Assembly (NCBI RefSeq): GCF_002368115.1
Contig: NZ_AP018316.1
Coordinates: forward strand, 1,581,136-1,645,135
Length of the DNA stretch: 64,000 nt
Source: Dolichospermum compactum NIES-806
GTDB lineage: Bacteria > Cyanobacteriota > Cyanobacteriia > Cyanobacteriales > Nostocaceae
Direction: 5' to 3'
Position numbers and translations under genes: made by a program. The stretch's first letter is position 1. The number at the start of each line of letters is the position of its first letter. The notes beneath the pieces were generated by a model. The model saw nothing but the letters and a program-made list of their open reading frames with translations, did no database searches and was not told the DNA's origin. Positions 1-7,760 of this stretch are shown piece by piece.

Positions 1-116
1 TCTAAGAAGTCGGGTATCTTGTTGGTAAAAAAGCCCCTTCTCCTTCACAAGGGGGTAAAATAGTAAAATGACAGGCGCTGCTGTTATTGTCTATAAAACA
101 ACTATCACTAAAATAT

Positions 117-635
117 ATGACAACCAACCCACCAATTCTCACTTATACTCTGGAAGAAATATTATCTCGTTTGGATCAAAAGATAGAGAAGCAATTTACC
201 GAAGTCAACCAAAAAATGGATCGGCAATCTGCTGAAGTCAATCAAAAGTTTACTGAAGTCAATCAAAAGTTTGCTGAAGTTAATCAAAAACTAGAAACTA
301 TTGATGGTAGACTAAATAAACTGGAAATTGGACAAGCAGAACTATCAGGGGAAATTAAAACCTTAGATAAAAAACTATCTGGGGAAATTAAAACCCTAGA
401 CGAAAAACTATCAGGGGAAATTAAAACCCTAGACGAAAAACTATCAGGGGAAATTAAAACCCTAGACGAAAAACTATCAGGGGAAATTAAAACCCTAGAC
501 GAAAAAGTTATTGGTATTGATAAAAGACTAGATAGCCAAGAATTTATTAATCGTGGAGTTCTAGTAGCAGTGATTATCGCCTTAATTAGTGGAGTAGTCA
601 AACTCTTCGGTTTCTTCCCCACTGGTAAAATCTGA
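117..635 (+). CDS. Hendecad-repeat coiled-coil protein with C-terminal membrane anchor, copy 1
   Basis: A 172-residue protein of unknown function, the first of four paralogues. I chose the ATG at 117 because copy 4 starts at the equivalent MTTNPP; an upstream ATG at 87 is possible. After a short head (LTYTLEEILSRLDQKIEKQ) come about four EVNQK units, each around 11 residues, then a linker (LETIDGRLNKLEIGQAE), five tandem copies of LSGEIKTLDEK, and a C-terminal hydrophobic segment (VLVAVIIALISGVVKLFGFF). An 11-residue period suggests a hendecad coiled coil. The layout, coiled coil then one membrane helix, recalls XhlA-type proteins, but I cannot assign the family. The units are 33-bp DNA minisatellites, so the length can change in frame. 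Confidence 0.7.
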   Translation: MTTNPPILTYTLEEILSRLDQKIEKQFTEVNQKMDRQSAEVNQKFTEVNQKFAEVNQKLETIDGRLNKLEIGQAELSGEIKTLDKKLSGEIKTLDEKLSGEIKTLDEKLSGEIKTLDEKLSGEIKTLDEKVIGIDKRLDSQEFINRGVLVAVIIALISGVVKLFGFFPTGKI

Positions 636-704
636 AAACCTTAATTGTTAGTAAAATGACAGGTGCTGCTGTTATTGTCTATAAAACAACTATCACCAAA
701 ATAT

Positions 705-1202
705 ATGACAACGAACCCACCAACTCTCACCTATACCCTCGAAGAAATATTGTCTCGTCTGGATCAAAAGATAGAGAAGCAATTTACCGAAGTCAACCAA
801 AAAATGGAGAAGCAATTTACCGAAGTCAATCAAAAAATGGATCGGCAATCTGCTGAAGTCAATCAAAAGTTTGCTGAAGTCAACCAAAAACTAGAAACTA
901 TTGATGGTAGACTGAATAAACTGGAAATCGGACAAGCAGAACTATCAGGGGAAATTAAAACCCTAGAAGAAAAACTATCAGGGGAAATTAAAACCTTAGA
1001 TGAAAAACTATCAGGGGAAATTAAAACCCTAGACGAAAAACTATCAGGGGAAATTAAAACCCTAGACGAAAAAGTTATTGGTATTGATAAAAGACTAGAT
1101 AACCAAGAATTTATTAATCGTGGAGTTCTAGTAGCAGTGATTATCGCCTTAATTAGTGGAGTAGTCAAACTCTTCGGTTTCTTCCCCACTGGTAAAATCT
1201 GA
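705..1202 (+). CDS. Hendecad-repeat coiled-coil protein with C-terminal membrane anchor, copy 2
   Basis: A 165-residue tandem paralogue of the gene at 117. Head, linker and membrane anchor are almost identical. The repeat blocks differ: four EVNQK units and four LSGEIKTL(D/E)EK units. The duplicated DNA includes about 50 bp of leader before the start, beginning at the ATGACAGG at 656. That leader lies 588 bp after its counterpart at 68 and 567 bp before the next one at 1223. I chose the start at 705 to match copy 4; an ATG-like start at 663 would add 14 residues. Function is unknown. The shared anchor suggests all copies sit in the same membrane, perhaps as mixed oligomers (inference). Confidence 0.7.
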   Translation: MTTNPPTLTYTLEEILSRLDQKIEKQFTEVNQKMEKQFTEVNQKMDRQSAEVNQKFAEVNQKLETIDGRLNKLEIGQAELSGEIKTLEEKLSGEIKTLDEKLSGEIKTLDEKLSGEIKTLDEKVIGIDKRLDNQEFINRGVLVAVIIALISGVVKLFGFFPTGKI

Positions 1203-1271
1203 AAACCTTAATTGTTAGTAAAATGACAGGTGCTGCTGTTATTGTCTATAAAACAACTATCACCAAAATAT

Positions 1272-1715
1272 ATGACAACCAACCCACCAACTCTCACCTA
1301 TACCCTCGAAGAAATATTGTCTCGTCTGGATCAAAAGATAGAGAAGCAATTTACCGGAGTCAACCAAAAAATGGAGAAGCAATTTACCGAAGTCAATCAA
1401 AAAATGGAGAAGCAATTTGCTGAAGTCAATCAAAAAATGGATCGGCAATTTACCGAAGTCAATCAAAAACTAGAAACTATTGATAGTAGACTAAATAAAC
1501 TGGAAATTGGTCAGGCAGAACTATCTGGGGAAATTAAGACTCTAGATGAAAAACTATCTGGGGAAATTAAGACCCTAGATGAAAAAGTTAGTGGTATTGA
1601 TAAGAGGTTAGATAATCAAGAATTTATTAATCGTGGAGCTCTAGTAGCAGTGATTATAGCTTTAATTAGTGGAGTAGTCAAACTATTCGGTTTCTTTCCC
1701 ACCGGTAAAATCTGA
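1272..1715 (+). CDS. Hendecad-repeat coiled-coil protein with C-terminal membrane anchor, copy 3
   Basis: A 147-residue tandem paralogue, shortest of the first three. It has four (E/G)VNQK units and only two LSGEIKTLDEK units, then KVSGIDKRLDNQEF and the same C-terminal hydrophobic helix. I placed the start at the MTTNPP methionine. The DNA differs from copies 1 and 2 at scattered third positions in its 3' half, so this copy looks somewhat older or less homogenised. Function unknown. Confidence 0.68.
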   Translation: MTTNPPTLTYTLEEILSRLDQKIEKQFTGVNQKMEKQFTEVNQKMEKQFAEVNQKMDRQFTEVNQKLETIDSRLNKLEIGQAELSGEIKTLDEKLSGEIKTLDEKVSGIDKRLDNQEFINRGALVAVIIALISGVVKLFGFFPTGKI

Positions 1716-1762
1716 AAACCCTAATTGTATACAAAACTCATTTTTAGTCATAGAAAATATGA

Positions 1763-2193
1763 AAAGCAATTCTACCCAAGCAAATCACATATATTGTTGC
1801 TGTCAATATATCAGCAAAAATATATGTGATTAATGGTGATTTTGTTCCGACAGTGGGAGTAGAAAAGGCATTTTACGATGGGCAGAAAAAGCAAATTAGA
1901 TTATTAGTTAATAATACAGGTGAAGCTACAACCCGCGCTAAAACTGAATGGAATTTAACTCAAGATGGAAAAACAGTTAATTCTGGTAAAGTAGAAGAAA
2001 CTACTATTATTGCCAAAGGTGAACGGTATATTGAAATATCCTATCCCCCTCAAGGAAAAACTCTGACACCTGGTAATTATCAACTGGTAATTATCAACTG
2101 TCAGGAAAACTATCTTGGAATGCTAAAAAGTCCGAAAATTTACCCTTTAATCTCAATTTAACTGTGTCTCCAGCGGATATCAATCTAGGATAA
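1763..2193 (+). pseudogene. Remnant of a secreted beta-sandwich (PapD-like?) protein, frameshifted by a 14-bp duplication
   Basis: An open frame covers 1763-2161, with only a GTG at 1826 as possible start. The protein-like sequence begins before that GTG (VAVNISAKIYVINGDF), so the 5' end with its signal peptide seems lost. At 2072-2099 the 14 bases GGTAATTATCAACT occur twice in tandem. Removing one copy restores the frame: TPGNYQL continues as SGKLSWNAKKSENLPFNLN and ends at a TAA at 2191-2193. As it stands, the frame runs out of phase after the duplication and stops at 2161. The short beta-rich repeats (RLLVNNTGEATTRAKTEWNL, ISYPPQGKTLTPGNYQL) recall immunoglobulin-like or pilus-chaperone folds, but that family call is tentative. 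Confidence 0.65.
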
Positions 2194-2412
2194 AAACCTT
2201 CACAATAGATAATAGAATATTTAACCAGTATTGGGTTGTATTGTCTCTTGTTTTACAAGTTTAGGATATTTTCATTGTTGTGGTACAATCTGCTAATAAG
2301 TCTCATGTTCTATCAAAGAATGTTCTACCCCATTTCTTAGTCCACTCAGGTACAAACTGATCTGCGTTTATCTGCGGTTAACTTCCTGATTCCTGTCCTA
2401 ACTAGCACATTG

Positions 2413-2477
2413 GTAGGGTGCGTCAGACTGCATAAATACTGCAAATAAACAGATTGTTGATATCTGACGCACCCTAC
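2413..2477. repeat. 65-bp inverted-repeat element (GTAGGGTGCGTCAGA ends), copy 1
   Basis: A perfect 15-bp terminal inverted repeat, GTAGGGTGCGTCAGA at 2413-2427 and its complement at 2463-2477, flanks a short AT-rich centre. A second copy of the same length lies at 26372-26436. It could fold into a long hairpin in RNA or be a small non-autonomous element. I saw no convincing target-site duplication. Confidence 0.75.
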
Positions 2478-2490
2478 AACTAGGATGTCT

Positions 2491-2604
2491 GGCGTTGCTG
2501 ATTAAGGGTATGAATTTTAGTCTCACGCAAAGGCGCAAAGACGCACTGAGGTAAGAGTTTTAAAGATTCAATTTGGGAATTTCATACCTCAATTCAGCAA
2601 CGCC
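2491..2604. mobile_element. MITE, GGCGTTGCTGA family, with 8-bp target-site duplication
   Basis: This 114-bp element starts GGCGTTGCTGATTAAGGGTA and ends with an imperfect complement finishing in TCAGCAACGCC. It is flanked on both sides by GGATGTCT (2483-2490 and 2605-2612), an 8-bp direct repeat that marks a transposition event. It is too short to code for a transposase, so it would need one in trans. A second member with its own 8-bp duplication is at 19248-19359. I could not identify the parent IS within the window. Confidence 0.85.
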
Positions 2605-2668
2605 GGATGTCTTATACTATAAAAGTTCCTGATCATGTATCAAATATTTATCGCCAAAATAAAAATAT

Positions 2669-3133
2669 ATGACCACTAACCCACCAACTCTCACTTATAC
2701 ACTGGAAGAAATATTATCTCGTCTTGATCAAAAGATAGAGAAGCAATTTGCCGAAGTCAACCAAAAAATGGATCGACAGTTTACTGAAGTCAACCAAAAA
2801 ATGGATCGACAGTTTACTGAAGTCAACCAAAAAATGGATCGACAGTTTGCTGAAGTCAACCAAAAAATGGATCGACAGTTTGCTGAAGTCAATCAAAAAT
2901 TTACTGAAGTTAACAAAAAACTAGAAACTATTGATGGTAGACTAAATAAATTAGAAATTGGGCAAGCAGAACTATCTGGGGAAATTAAAACCCTAGAGGA
3001 AAAAGTTAGTGGTATTGATAAAAGACTAGATAACCAAGAATTTATTAATCGTGGAGTTCTAGTAGCAGTGATTATTGCTTTAATTAGTGGAGTAGTGAAA
3101 CTATTCGGTTTCTTCCCCAACAGCAAAATTTGA
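2669..3133 (+). CDS. Hendecad-repeat coiled-coil protein with C-terminal membrane anchor, copy 4
   Basis: A 154-residue paralogue of the three tandem genes at 117-1715, separated from them by the pseudogene and a MITE. It starts directly at MTTNPPTLTYTLEE, which guided the start choice for the other copies. Its repeat balance is reversed: six EVN(Q/K)K units (mostly EVNQKMDRQF) but a single LSGEIKTLEEK. The C-terminal membrane helix is conserved. The repeat blocks, not the ends, are what vary among the four proteins. Function unknown. Confidence 0.72.
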   Translation: MTTNPPTLTYTLEEILSRLDQKIEKQFAEVNQKMDRQFTEVNQKMDRQFTEVNQKMDRQFAEVNQKMDRQFAEVNQKFTEVNKKLETIDGRLNKLEIGQAELSGEIKTLEEKVSGIDKRLDNQEFINRGVLVAVIIALISGVVKLFGFFPNSKI

Positions 3134-3553
3134 AAATTCTAATCGGAGTAAAACTAAGGGAAAAATCAAGGGTTTGAGTGATTACCCAGAGATGCATCAC
3201 TACGCTGCGCTAAGTTCAGCAGAACTTTTCAACCCACATTCCGCACCCTTGACTGTCACAAACGGTGATTACGGAGGTAAATTGATGAAAAAGGAGTAAA
3301 AAAATACATTTATTTATAAAAAAACAAATTTTAGAGAGGAAAGTTGATTCAGATGTATTCTCAATAAGAAGCAATAAAGAATAAGGATGATTTTTGGTAA
3401 AAGAAATAATATAATTTTATTATTAGTCTATCAAGACTTAATTATAACTTATATAGTTCTAGAAATAAACTTAAAAACAGCACTAGAACTTAAACTCATT
3501 AATAAAATTAATGAATCAAATTGTATAATTAAACTATTAATAATATTGATGAA
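3134..3553. other. Intergenic stretch: left end of IS1634-like element
   Basis: This stretch holds no convincing gene. CCCACATTCCGCACCC at 3233-3248 is the left terminal repeat of the element ending near 4861. The region 3300-3550 is very AT-rich, and a 61-codon open frame in it has no recognisable features. Confidence 0.6.
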
Positions 3554-4861
3554 TCAACTTATATATCTGTAGTAATTACGGCAAGCTTCTGGGAGGAATA
3601 GGAGAATGTACTTCATTTCTGATGTCAAATTATAAAATTCTCTTTTTTCTTGAAAAGTCACAAGATGAACTGATTGAAAACATTGAAATATCCACCGCAT
3701 TGTTGGATTGTTTATGGCTTTTCCCAATTGATTTTTTACAGTATAGTTTAAGGATTTTAAAGCGGCTCTAATTTCTCTTTGTGCTAGAGTATAAACTAGC
3801 AAACATAACCCCATTATCATTGCCAAGGCTTCTATTCTTTCTGGGCTTTTTAGAAAAATACTATCTGCTAAAAATAAAGGATTTTTGAGAAAACTAAATC
3901 CTCGTTCACATGATTGCTGTGCTTTATATTCAGACAGCATTTTTTCATTGCTCAGTTCCTTTTCACACAGAACATTCCTAGCAATTATAAACCTGCCTGC
4001 ACTTACCATTTCTTGCTCAATAACATCTTTATTTTCATCAACCGTTGCTGAAATTTGATAGTATTTTGATTTATTTTCTTCTTTGATGTTGGGAGTTTTT
4101 TCCGTAATTTCGATATTTGCTGGTAAACTATTTTCATATTCTCCATCTACATGAAATGATGTTGAATCCAAGTGTGATGATGACAGTGATATTTGATATA
4201 TTTCAACCGTATTTAAACTGACTGCTAAAAATACTGTATCTAGTCCTTTTATAAATAATTTATCTAATACTCTCCCCAGCTTATCATCATTCAGATATTC
4301 TGGTTTTACTCCTACACCAATTAAGTGTTCACAAGCGATTAATTCAAAGAATGTTGGGAACATATATAAAGGCTGTGACATCATGCTTAAGCCATTTAAA
4401 ATCATCGCCTTTACTACCTGACCCGCACTGACTTTTTCTTCTGGTTCTGACCCTAGTAAATTATTAATTATTTCTACTATCCCAATTGAATCTACTATTC
4501 CTGCTACTATTCCCAAATGGTCAATCTTCTTCAATTCAAGGTCTTTTATATTAAACATGACAACAGAAACTCCACAAAAGTATCTGTTTTGTATTTTCTC
4601 ATTTTTCTGTTGAGTCAACACATTTTTTTAGTTTTTTCATCGTAATTGAGGATAAACTTTTCAATGATTTTGAACTCAGTTTTCTATCAAAATAACCTAA
4701 GAACCAATAATTTCGTACTTGGTCGTATTTATCAACTGTATCTCTAGCTTAATAGTCATAATTCCTATTTAGCTTCAACAAATCCTCTCGGCAGTTAGTA
4801 CATAGGAACTAACTACATCCGTTTCCTTGGGGTGTGACAGTTGTGGGTGCGGAATGTGGGG
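3233..4861. mobile_element. IS1634-like insertion sequence, internally deleted
   Basis: The element is bounded by inverted repeats: CCCACATTCCGCACCC at 3233-3248 and its complement at about 4845-4861. Similarity extends inward (TGTCACA) and slightly outward (TTTTSAMC). It contains one transposase gene that lacks its middle. Related single ends occur at about 43143-43170 and 60673-60720, and a pair of ends encloses 19151-19426. I found no clear target-site duplication here, which fits an old insertion or later rearrangement. Confidence 0.7.
3554..4558 (-). pseudogene. IS1634-family transposase, internally truncated
   Basis: The frame gives 334 residues from the ATG at 4558 (MFNIKDLELKKIDHLGIV, the usual start of this family); the longer frame to 4621 adds an unlikely extension. 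The N-terminal DUF4277-type region (AGIVDSIGIVEIINNLLG, PEYLNDDKLGRVLDKLF) and the first catalytic segment (HLDSTSFHVDGEY) are present. So is the C-terminal part (CERGFSFLKNPLF, RIEALAMIMGLCLLVYTLAQ). Family members are typically over 500 residues. Here the sequence jumps from the first catalytic block to the late region, losing the stretch that carries the second catalytic acidic residue. The deletion keeps the frame, but an active transposase is unlikely. Confidence 0.75.
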
Positions 4862-5044
4862 TCAAAAGGTAATGGTCATGCTTTATTTTTTATTAAATTA
4901 TCATACCAACTTTGGGAGGGCCAAAAAAATTTTGTAAATACTATACATAACAGAAATTTAATTTTTACATATAGTCTCTCCGGCGAGAGGTATATATTAG
5001 CGTGAGTGACTTCAGGTTAACAATCTATCCCAATTAAGTTACCA
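4622..5044. other. Intergenic stretch: IS right end and leader of the export locus
   Basis: The right inverted repeat of the IS1634-like element lies at about 4845-4861. The rest, 4870-5044, is AT-rich leader of the HTH gene at 5045. A promoter is expected there, but I could not define its boxes. Confidence 0.45.
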
Positions 5045-5677
5045 ATGGTTACTAATTTGCCAAAAGTAGATGAAATTAAATCACCAAATATTTGCCAGGG
5101 AAAATTTTTGACACCATTCCAGCGTCAACTACTACAAAAAAATCTGGAACAGGATTTACCTGAATTGTCCCACCAGCGTATCCAAATTATGCTGTTGGCA
5201 GATGAGGGGAAGACTCAAACACAAATTCGCAAAGAATTAGGATGTTGTCCAGCAACAGCAAGACATTGGATACATATAGCTCGTAGTGGGATGGCACACC
5301 AATGGACTTCATCGCCTATTGGTCGTCCTAAAATCGTCAATGAGGAATATTTAGAGCGGTTACAACAACTAATTAATCATAGTCCCCGTGAGTTTGGTTA
5401 CAGCTTTGAAAAGTGGACAGCAGGTTGGTTAAGCAAGCATTTAGCCAAAGAATTAGAAATTAAAGTCAGTGATTGTCACATCAAGCGATTGCTCAAACAA
5501 ATAGGATTATCCACCAGACAAACATCCAGACCAAAATCAACTATAACCATGAAAAAAATAAACCAAGCAACAGAGGAAAGTCAAATTTACATTAAGGATC
5601 TGCCAACTGAAATTATGGCTAATGAAAGAAAAAAATTAGCTGTTAACTTTCTCCCATTAGCAAGCAATCAAAAATAA
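5045..5677 (+). CDS. Helix-turn-helix protein related to the IS630 transposase N-terminus
   Basis: A 210-residue protein with two predicted DNA-binding segments. The first HTH is around residues 45-80 (RIQIMLLADEGKTQTQIRKE, then ATARHWIH). A winged HTH_33-like segment lies around residues 115-160 (EFGYSFEKWTAGWLSKHLAK ... HIKRLLKQIGLSTR). This is the layout of the N-terminal half of IS630-type transposases, but the catalytic DDE domain is absent. The basic tail is unique. Only 25 bp separate it from the exporter gene on the same strand, so the two are probably co-transcribed. A regulator of peptide export is the best guess; a decayed transposase is the alternative. Confidence 0.6.
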   Translation: MVTNLPKVDEIKSPNICQGKFLTPFQRQLLQKNLEQDLPELSHQRIQIMLLADEGKTQTQIRKELGCCPATARHWIHIARSGMAHQWTSSPIGRPKIVNEEYLERLQQLINHSPREFGYSFEKWTAGWLSKHLAKELEIKVSDCHIKRLLKQIGLSTRQTSRPKSTITMKKINQATEESQIYIKDLPTEIMANERKKLAVNFLPLASNQK

Positions 5678-5702
5678 ACTTCTGTAATAACTTCATAGTA
5701 TT

Positions 5703-6569
5703 ATGCTACAAAACACATCGGCAACAACGGTAAATCATTTATTACTCAACAAGATTCTTGGGTGTAATATTTCGGAACAGGAATTTCAAAAACACCAACA
5801 TAAATTACAATACTTAGAGCCAAAATTAGGAAAAATCTCTGCTATTCAACAGGGTATTTATATTGTCCTGAATAGTAAAATTCGGCTGACAGATAAAGCA
5901 GGACAATTAATCAAAACAGTCACAATAGGAGAAGCCTATGGGCATTTCACATTGTTTCAAGAAGAAAATTTCATACCTTACCAAGCTAAAGCCAGTCAAG
6001 ATGTACAACTGTGTTTTATTCCCAGTGAATTACTCGTTTCATTGATAGTTAAATATCCGCAAATCAACACTCATTTAAAAACAGAAGCTCAAAATCTAAA
6101 TTCTTTGTTAGTTAACACTAACCCACACGAAAATACAACATCTAATGTATCCGATAAGCCGATAAAAAAACCTACAACAGAAAAAAACCACAAACAAAAA
6201 AAGCCTAATCAAGCTTACTTTCCTCATCCTACTCAGAAAGTCAAACACCTCTTACAAAGAGTAACTCAACGCTATCCTTTCTTTGCCCAACAAAGTGAAG
6301 CAGACTGTGGTGCAGCGTGTTTAGTAATGATATCCCGATACTGGGGAAAAACCATCAGTATTAACCGCTTGCGGGATATTGCCAATATTGATCGTAGTGG
6401 TGCATCTTTACATGGTTTAATAGCTGCTGCGGAAAGTATTGGATTTGCTACCCGTCCCATAAAAACCAAAATCGAGTATTTAGCAAAACAAAAATTACCC
6501 GCAATTATTCCAGGACTTACGCAACTGGCACAGCGATCGCTAATTATTAGTATATGTGTACTGCAATAA
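5703..6569 (+). pseudogene. 5' part of C39-peptidase ABC exporter, interrupted by an IS
   Basis: The genuine gene sequence is 5703-6510; codons after 6510 belong to the inserted element. Residues about 35-140 look like a degenerate cyclic-nucleotide-binding domain (IQQGIYIVLNSKIRLTDKAG, IGEAYGHFTLFQEENF). A C39 bacteriocin-processing peptidase follows, with its catalytic cysteine at residue 202 (EADCGAACLVMISRYWG). The histidine and aspartate of the same peptidase lie beyond the insertion, in the 7766-9672 part. Removing the IS and one TATTC repeat joins the halves in frame (LPAII-HWQGQHYIVV) to give a protein of 904 residues. In order its domains are cNMP-like, C39, membrane and ATPase, like HetC/SunT-type exporters. 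As it stands the exporter is probably inactive. Confidence 0.85.
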
Positions 6570-7760
6570 TGAAGATGTTATTGAATCAGACTGATTGAGA
6601 ATTGTTAATAGTAATAGATTAAATAAATGACGGGTATTAATTTTATGAGAGAATGATGATAGGGTGCATTAAGAAATTAATTAACGATGAAATTTACTAA
6701 ACTTAATTACTGCCAGTATTTACTTAGCAGTCAAATCAACTACACAATGACTAATCTAGCAGAACATTTAGACAATATTAGTCACGATAAAATTAATTAT
6801 TATTTAAAAAATGAGAAATTGACTCCTCGGTTACTTTGGGATAATGTGAAAGATATAATTGTCCGGGACGAGAATGCTTATATTATATTTGATGACACAG
6901 TTTTAAACAAAAGATTTTCAGAAAAGATTGAAATAGTGCGAAGGCAATATAGTGGAAATGAGCATGGCATCGTCAAAGGAATTGGAATAGTCAATTGTAT
7001 ATATGTTAATCCTAAAACTCTCAAATTTTGGGTAATAGATTATCGTATTTTTAACCCTGACAATGATGGTTTAAGTAAAGTTGACCATGTGAAAAATATG
7101 TTGCAAGGGCTTGTATATCAAAAGGTTCTGCCATTTGATACAGTTTTAATGGATACTTGGTATGCAGTTAACAATTTAATGCTTTATATTGATAGTCTAG
7201 ATAAAGTTTATTATTGTCCTTTAAAGATTAATCGTTTGGTTGATGATAGTTTTGGCAAAGAAAAATATAAAAATATTGAATCATTGTCATGGAGTGAAGA
7301 TGAGTTAGAATGTGGTAAAATTATCAAGATAAAAGCATTCCCCTCCGAGAAAAAAGTGAAGCTATTCCGGGTTACTATCTCTACCGATAGAACGGACTAT
7401 ATCGCAACTAATGATATATCTCAAAGTTCTATGGATGTTACACAACAGGTGTGTAAAATCCGTTGGAAAATAGAAGAGTTTCACAGGGAGATAAAACAAT
7501 TAACTGGCATTGAATCATGTCAGTGTCGCAAAGGTCGTCTTCAAAGAAATCATATAGCTTGTGCTATGTTGGTTTGGCTAAGACTAAAAAACTTAGCTTA
7601 CAACACAGGTCAAACTATTTATCAAATTAAGCATAATTTGCTTTCTAATTATTTAATAGGACAACTAAAACGTCCAGATATTGCTATGTCAATGGTTTAG
7701 TCTTTAGGCGCTCGGTGCAGCGTAGCCGCACCATCGCTTGTGCCAGTTGCGTAAGTCCTA
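6511..7760 (+). mobile_element. IS701-like insertion sequence inside the exporter gene
   Basis: A 1250-bp element with terminal inverted repeats built on AGGACTTACGCAACTGGCAC (left 6512-6531) and the matching GTGCCAGTTGCGTAAGTCCT on the right (about 7740-7759). The 5-bp target TATTC flanks it at 6506-6510 and 7761-7765. The outermost bases (C on the left, A on the right) do not pair. It encodes one transposase. The clean target repeats and open host frame on both sides suggest a recent insertion. Two short elements with the same ends and 5-bp duplications lie at 14463-14556 and 35997-36081, and a lone end lies at about 26440-26461. Confidence 0.88.
6687..7700 (+). CDS. IS701-type transposase
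   Basis: A 337-residue DDE transposase that fills most of the 6511-7760 element. The early acidic motif is in YIIFDDTVLNKRFSEKIE. A second is near LPFDTVLMDTWYAVNN. The C-terminal signature is IRWKIEEFHREIKQLTGIES followed by CQCRKGR and a hydrophobic stretch, as in IS701/IS4-like enzymes. The frame is intact and of usual length, so the element may still move and may serve the related short elements in the window. Confidence 0.85.
   Translation: MKFTKLNYCQYLLSSQINYTMTNLAEHLDNISHDKINYYLKNEKLTPRLLWDNVKDIIVRDENAYIIFDDTVLNKRFSEKIEIVRRQYSGNEHGIVKGIGIVNCIYVNPKTLKFWVIDYRIFNPDNDGLSKVDHVKNMLQGLVYQKVLPFDTVLMDTWYAVNNLMLYIDSLDKVYYCPLKINRLVDDSFGKEKYKNIESLSWSEDELECGKIIKIKAFPSEKKVKLFRVTISTDRTDYIATNDISQSSMDVTQQVCKIRWKIEEFHREIKQLTGIESCQCRKGRLQRNHIACAMLVWLRLKNLAYNTGQTIYQIKHNLLSNYLIGQLKRPDIAMSMV

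Noticed and set aside
284..1189. Long minus-strand frames with repeated SPDSFSSRVLI
   Set aside because: These are antisense shadows of the 33-bp repeats of the coiled-coil genes.
656..1423. 66-codon open frames (MTGAAVIVYKTTITKIYD) at 656-856 and 1223-1423, with a shorter one at 68
   Set aside because: They overlap the coiled-coil genes in another frame and owe their conservation to the tandem duplication; copy 4 lacks the segment.
360..3000. Regular 33-bp repeats considered as a CRISPR-like array
   Set aside because: The repeats are contiguous, coding and have no spacers.
3387..3572. 61-codon + strand frame
   Set aside because: Very AT-rich, hydrophobic by composition, within the defective IS and with no recognisable features.
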